Source: Chrysomallon squamiferum (lineage: Eukaryota; Mollusca; Gastropoda; Neomphalida; Peltospiridae). From it: a stretch of DNA of 64,000 bases. Every line of letters starts with the position of its first letter. Position 1 is the stretch's first letter. The position numbers were made by a program, and so were the translations under genes. Below the pieces are notes generated by a model that saw nothing but the letters and a program-made list of their open reading frames with translations, made no database searches and had not been told where the DNA came from. The stretch lies in assembly GCA_012295275.1 (NCBI GenBank), contig CM022669.1, forward strand, positions 810,573 through 874,572, in the 5' to 3' direction. This document shows positions 58,500-64,000 of the stretch, piece after piece.

Positions 58500-59672
58500 C
58501 GCACATCTAGAGACAATTGGGCAGGTGGTCAGATCGGTATTTATGTAAAGAGAATGCTTGTCACTGTTCTGTTCTATGAATATGACAAAAGCTGCAGGCC
58601 AGAGTTAGAGAGCTGTATGATCTACTCTTAGCCACGTTTTATGAATTTAACCTGATTTCAACCTCAAATCATAAAAACAAACCTTGCTGAAAAAAATATA
58701 CCATCTTGTTTAGTTCACTTTTTTTTTGTTTACCTTCGTATAAATTTAGTGAGAAGAAAAAGAAATAATATTATGAAATATAATTTATCCTTATGAAGGT
58801 TAGAAAAGTAAAATAAGATAAAATATAGAGTTAAATTGAATACAAAAGAAAAAAGAAAGAAAAAGAAAAAAGTACAATAATGTACAAGAAGAGAAAGAAT
58901 ATAATATATAACAGTGAAATTTTTATTTGTGATATTACTAAAACGTCTTGTTCCAAACCTCGTATTCATGTGATTTACAACTGGTTTCCAGATTTAGCGG
59001 CTTGCACAAATGAAGATCGCGGAACTACAAAGTCGCTAGTCTAAGAATATCGATATAAACTGATTGATTGATTCGAGAAATAATAAAATCAGTGATAGTC
59101 CTTTCTTCACTACTGATGTTTTGTATAACAAAATTTCATTAGTACATGAAATAATAATAATAACTGTAATTTGTCTTATTACGTTATACGTTTCATTAAC
59201 GAATTAAAACATAATTTTAGATCTGTATTATGAAATCTTCAGTGACAAAAATAATTAATCTGAGAGTTAATAATAGTATCAGTAATAAAACTAGACTTCT
59301 AGATGTAGCCTTAGCGTTTTCTCATTTCATTCAGAATTCATTGGCAAATATTTCTTAACCGCGGGGACTAAAACGCGTCATTCTAAAAGTGATCTTGTGC
59401 CGGAAATGTACTGCGGATGTGTTACGACGTCGTGTATGTAATCAGCAACGTCTTGCTTTAATTAGGTCACACAAACAGCTCGTGCAAACTGATAAACACG
59501 CAGCAGTTCGTGACACGCGGTGTTTGACTCTGTCAGTTCTTCCCTGAACTGGGCGAGGTCAGAGGTCGCTCGTGCAGTCTGCTACGTTTCGTGTCAAATG
59601 TCAACTCGCATTTCTAACACTGAAATAGTTTTGTACTAAGTTACTGAATAAAGCACATGTTATACGTTGGTT

Positions 59673-59674
<2 letters not shown>
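58500..59674. other. AT-rich DNA with a CpG-bearing patch
   Basis: The stretch 59390-59610 has more CpG (ACGACGTCGTG, CACGCGGTG) than its neighbours and could be a promoter or exon, but no frame or splice pair supports a gene. Confidence 0.4.

Positions 59675-59720
<46 letters not shown>
59675..59720. repeat. (AAT)n microsatellite
   Basis: About 14 AAT units. Confidence 0.96.
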
Positions 59721-60362
59721 TATTTAAATGAATACATGGAAAAAATTATTTTAATTCTTCTGTAAGTTTAATTGTTTTAAAGAGTTTTCAGATTTTAATT
59801 CTTTAACGATAATTTTAAATAAACAAATAAATAAATAAAATATTTTTTTGTAAAGAAGTCTGTTAGATCTAGGCTCATTTTCGAGCATTGCTTATTGCGC
59901 TGATTAATTATTTATCTTTTTTAATTTTTATAAAAATGTTTATTGTTTTGTTTATTTATTTTATTTCTTTTTCTTTTATTCGTTTTCTTTTATTAATGAG
60001 TTTCGTGTTGTTTACTCTGTAAGAGAAATAAAACATTGTGTGTTTGATACAGAGAGAATATGTAAATTAACTCTGGGTTTCTTTCTTGTTTGTTTGAGGA
60101 ATTTGTTTGATGTATCAAAGAAATAAAATTAGTTTTCGTTTACTCTCCTCGTCATCGCATTGTGTGTGTCAGTGAGGTGGCAACAGCCCCAGCACGACTT
60201 CCTGTGTCGGCGTTTAACTACGTCAACTGTTTGTCGTCGTGACAGTCGAAAGTGTGGCAGTCACAAAAATAGCTACAGCCGCACCCAGAGCAGCTACAAT
60301 GATGTCGAGGAAAAAACGAATCAATTCTAGAACGTCGTTCACGTCTCGTCAGAATTTAACAG
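59721..60362. other. AT-rich DNA with a GC-richer patch
   Basis: On the minus strand of about 60200-60340 a short frame reads like a hydrophobic helix (LDIIVAALGAAVAIFVTATL) and then stops. It has no clear splice site and is too short to call. Confidence 0.3.
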
Positions 60363-60830
60363 AATAAACAACAACAAACACTAAAATAACAACAACAAAC
60401 ACTAAAATAACAACAACAAACACTAAAATTACAACAAACACTAAAATAACAACAACAAAAACTAGAATAATAACAACAACAGACACTAAAATAACAACAA
60501 CAAACACTAAAATAACAACAAAAACTAAAATAACAACAAACACTAAAATAACAACAACAGACACTAAAATAAAAACAACAAACACTAAAATAATAACAAA
60601 CACTAAAATAACAACAAAAACTAAAATAATAACAAACACTAAAATAACAACAAACACTAAAATAATAACAACAAACACTAAAATAATACCAACAAACATT
60701 AAAATAACAACAAAAACTAAAATAATAACAACAAACATTAAAATAACAACAACAAAAACTAAAATAACAACAACAAAAACTAAAATAATAACAACAACAA
60801 ACACTAAAATAATAACAACAACCACAATAA
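60363..60830. repeat. AACAACAACAAACACTAAAAT tandem repeat
   Basis: About 25 units of 15-24 bp, varying in the number of AAC triplets around a constant CACTAAAAT core. Val/Phe-rich minus-strand frames are artefacts. Confidence 0.94.
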
Positions 60831-62506
60831 TGAAAACAACACCAGTAATGAATACTAAAGACCAAAATTCAAAGAAAATATATCAAGATAATAATAAGGA
60901 CCTGCAACAAATAAACAACACTAAAGATAATGTAAATATCAGTAAATCAACTACATTAAATGGAAACCATCATACAACCATTATTAGATAAAACTACTGG
61001 TTCATTCTTTAATACAGAATCTAGTAATAATATTTTGAATTAAGACAATTTTCTTAAAGCAGCTACAAGAACTTGGTGAAATAATTTCTATAATAGAGCA
61101 ATTTGTAATTATCTTACAAATGCTTGAAAATAAGCAGACACACACACATACGCACGCACACACACACATACGCACACACACACACACATTGTTTTTATTA
61201 CTACTGTATTACCTTTTTATAATTTATTTTTTCATTTTTTTTCTTCTTCTTTTTATTTTATCATACACAGCTGTGAAAGTGTTGATTTAGCGGGGAGTAT
61301 CATTAAATACTACAAATTAGGAGAAGAAAAGTGGGTTATTTGTTAACTAAATAGCGTGATTAACTGTGGGAGTGTTTCAAATAGCTCGCGTGTCTTCCTC
61401 TTAAAAAATCGTGATTGCTCGATGTGCGTGGTTACGAAAAACAAACCGGAGCATGGAACCGGGCCAGACCCAGTCTGATGACGCAGGACGCACGCTTTAG
61501 CGGAGGATGTAAATATTTTAGCAGGCAGTTACATAAAATTTAAAAGTAGAAAATAATTGTCAGTGACGTTTCTGTCTAGCATGATACGCATACACACATA
61601 CATACATACCTGTACACCTACGTAAACATACTTATGTATACACATACATTTAATATTCATAAATACATAAATACATAAAAACAATCACACATACATACTT
61701 GTGTTCTTTTGAATATATATTATGTCCTTATTCATTTAAGTATTTATATTGTAATGATATTAAACAAATGCAGATGCACAGAAAGAAAACTAAATTTATA
61801 GAGGAAAAAGAAATAAGAGAAAAGGAGAGAAAAAAAAGTAAGAAAAAGGAAAGAAAGAAAGAATTTTTAAATTTATCAAGACACATACTCTGTTACGGAT
61901 GTGTACAAAGAAAATCTGACTTCGGCCCTGGAATAGCAGACATTAGAAATAAACTCACTGTGATTAATCAGGAGACTTTTTTTTATTTCATTTGTGACGT
62001 TATCGTCAATTTAAGACGATTAAATAACATTTGAAACTTTGACTTTGACTTTATTCTCGTAAACTGTAGGATTACCGAGAAAAATGTATTACAGACGTAT
62101 AATAACAAAATTAGAATTAAAATGCACATTAAACAGAAGGATTTATATACCTTGATTAATACGATTAATTAGTTAATCCATCGACGTAACCGTTACCACG
62201 CTTATCGAAATCGGTTAATCAGGTGTAATAAATAATGATCAGTGAACAATAGCACATTGTTATAATTAACAATACCGCGTTAATCGCTTTAAACAAGGGA
62301 TACCAGTTAATAAAACGTATTATTATATTTGCTATTACTATATAAATGTCTTAATTATTACATTAGCTTTCTTTTTCTTTATATGTATTATTATTATTAT
62401 TATTATTATTATCTTTGTTCAGTTATGATTTATTTATTCCTCATTGTTATTTATAATAATTCATCCTAACGCTGTTTATAATTTTTCTTCTCTACGTTTT
62501 ATTCTT
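60831..62506. other. AT-rich DNA, no gene seen
   Basis: CA microsatellite at 61137-61190, ACATAC runs at 61590-61700 and a GAAA-rich patch at 61800-61865. Otherwise unique. Confidence 0.5.
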
Positions 62507-62510
62507 TCCA

Positions 62511-62626
62511 GTGTTAGCGGTTTCGACTTCACGCATGTTCCTGTTTTCGGGAGTGTTTTATTTTCGACCTGTCTTGAGCAGGTGATCATGCACTGCAAAC
62601 TGAAGAAAAACTCTTATTGTTGTTAA
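62511..62626 (+). other. Candidate exon (weak)
   Basis: Preceded by a pyrimidine-rich TTTATTCTTTCCAG; a GC-richer open frame (VSGFDFTHVPVFGSVLFS) runs to a stop at 62626, with an in-phase GAGCAG-GTGATC donor-like site. No family recognised. Confidence 0.15.
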
Positions 62627-62964
62627 TCTGCGCGTCTGACAAGCTTGGCCTGTACAAACACGAGTAAATCTTAGTAAAGCTGCTCTTTTCACTGATATGT
62701 TTAATGTCAAAAACTCAGTCTGCGAGCAGAGACTCGGTTATCAGTGAGGTCAAAATTAACATACAGCGACAAGAGAGATGTTAGCTTGACAGTCTTTTTT
62801 TCTTCTTTCCATCTTTTTGTTTCTTTTTCCTCTTCTTTCTTTCTTTTTCTTCTTTTATTCGTCTTTATTTATTTTGATTTATTTTGTTTTGTTTTGTTTT
62901 GTTTACTTTAGTATGCATTACTTTATTTTAATTTAATTTTAATATTATAATAATCTATCTATAT

Positions 62965-62970
<6 letters not shown>

Positions 62971-63019
<49 letters not shown>

Positions 63020-63050
63020 ACACACACATACACATACACACACACACACA
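62971..63050. repeat. (CA)n microsatellite
   Basis: About 40 CA units with a few CATA interruptions. Confidence 0.97.
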
Positions 63051-63320
63051 GGTTATTACTGGTACAGAGAGGTCCTATGCGTTTTTTCCATAACTTTTAA
63101 GATTTTGCAGTAAATATCTTCCCATGATGAGGTTAGAGCCTGAATTTAAAACAACTCTTAATAAGCCGGAGTTGTGCTTAGATCGACCTTTCCGTGTCAT
63201 GTTTTAAAATTCACAAATATCGGCAGGCCTGCTTTTTAATTATTGCTTCAAACTCCATACGTATTATACTTGAAAGGAATTAGTGAACAGAATCAATTAC
63301 TTTCTTTTGATCCCCTCTAG

Positions 63321-63532
63321 GTCAAAGTTCGGCTGGTGCTGTTGGTGTGGGGTCACGTGACGACGTTGTTTTCGTTTTCTGTAATCGCCAGTGTTTGTCT
63401 AACTCGACATTACCCTGCAGTGGGGAAATACGCGAGATACTTTGACTTGCGTGTTTTCAGACTTAAACAGCAATTAGCGGTTTATATCGCGCAGAATAAA
63501 CTGTTAATCATTCTTGTGTATCTTCTAAAGTT

Positions 63533-63536
<4 letters not shown>
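63321..63536 (+). other. Candidate terminal exon (weak)
   Basis: After the acceptor-like GATCCCCTCTAG, a frame of 71 codons with GC-rich codons stays open (VKVRLVLLVWGHVTTLF and on) and stops at TGA just before a GA tract. A hydrophobic segment is present. It could pair in phase with the candidate at 62511. Unrecognised. Confidence 0.2.

Positions 63537-63604
<68 letters not shown>
63535..63604. repeat. (GA)n microsatellite
   Basis: 35 GA units. Confidence 0.97.
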
Positions 63605-63607
<3 letters not shown>

Positions 63608-64000
63608 GTAGATGGCGTGTGTTTTGGCAACAGTTAAGAAGATCAGTTCTCTCTTGTGTGTTTTGTCTACGTCACTGTACACAGTTTAAATACGGTTACC
63701 TGCTGAACCATGTTTCAAAATGAAAGTAAAAATTTCAATATTATTATTTATTTAAGATAACCTAAACACATTTGACTAATAATGGTTATGGTCAAATATG
63801 ATTTTTTAAATTATTATTATTATTTTATTTTTTTTTTTGTTTTTTACTTGTTTTTGTTGTTGTTTTACGGTAGATCAATTCAGCGGCTTCTGTCATCAAC
63901 TAGAGACACATAGACAGTGAGACACACAGACAACGAGACACACAGACAGTGAGACAAACAGACAGTGAGACACACAAACACAAACAGACAGTGTCGTCTG
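63605..64000. other. Unique DNA and short AGACAGTGAGACACAC repeat
   Basis: Unique AT-rich sequence, then imperfect units of about 17-20 bp (ACACACAGACAGTGAG) from 63903 to the window end. Confidence 0.6.

Noticed and set aside
60200-60345. Minus-strand hydrophobic segment as the C-terminus of a membrane protein
   Set aside because: Frame is short, opened by a nearby stop and lacks a convincing splice acceptor; kept only as a remark.
60349-60865. Val/Phe-rich and Cys/Tyr-rich minus-strand frames
   Set aside because: Readings of the AACAACAAACACTAAAAT repeat.

Overview
The window is eukaryotic nuclear DNA from an invertebrate, most likely a lophotrochozoan and probably a mollusc. This is inferred from three things: a metazoan chitin synthase split into 12 exons, a small cluster of single-coding-exon rhodopsin-family receptors, and AT-rich DNA packed with microsatellites and minisatellites. 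I saw no rRNA or tRNA gene, no recognisable transposon ORF and no CRISPR array. The species cannot be fixed from the sequence alone.

Layout. 1-17.5 kb: three paralogous class A GPCR genes. One is on the minus strand (1013-1969). Two on the plus strand (12985-13920 and 15497-16432) sit in a direct tandem duplication of about 2.5 kb whose ends lie in AAT microsatellites. The two tandem genes encode identical proteins. 17.5-21.3 kb: noncoding, with a candidate leader exon, a cluster of ACGTCA (CRE-like) sites and a second copy of a dispersed repeat also found at 4.5-5.2 kb. 21.35-35.46 kb: a complete chitin synthase gene. The 12 coding exons join in phase to exactly 4797 nt (1598 residues plus stop). 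35.5-42.4 kb: AT-rich intergenic DNA. 42.45-51.25 kb, minus strand: the last four exons of a gene for a Ser/Thr-rich type I membrane protein; its 5' end was not found. 51.3-64 kb: repeats and low-complexity DNA with a few weak exon candidates.

The most unusual feature is intron 8 of the chitin synthase gene (29918-31538). It is almost entirely a tandem array of about 30 units. Each unit is a copy of the intron's own 3' splice junction: a branch-point-like CTTAC, a TTG-rich tract and TTTCAG, followed by the first ten codons of exon 9 (CMYMYYLLGF). The real exon is preceded by roughly 29 decoy acceptors. The array has no stop codon in any forward frame, and each unit is 37+3n nt long, so using a decoy shifts the frame by one per unit and restores it every third unit. 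Intron 11 carries a weaker example of the same kind.

The genes do not form an obvious pathway. Chitin synthase makes extracellular chitin at the plasma membrane, the GPCRs are orphan receptors, and the membrane protein is of unknown function.
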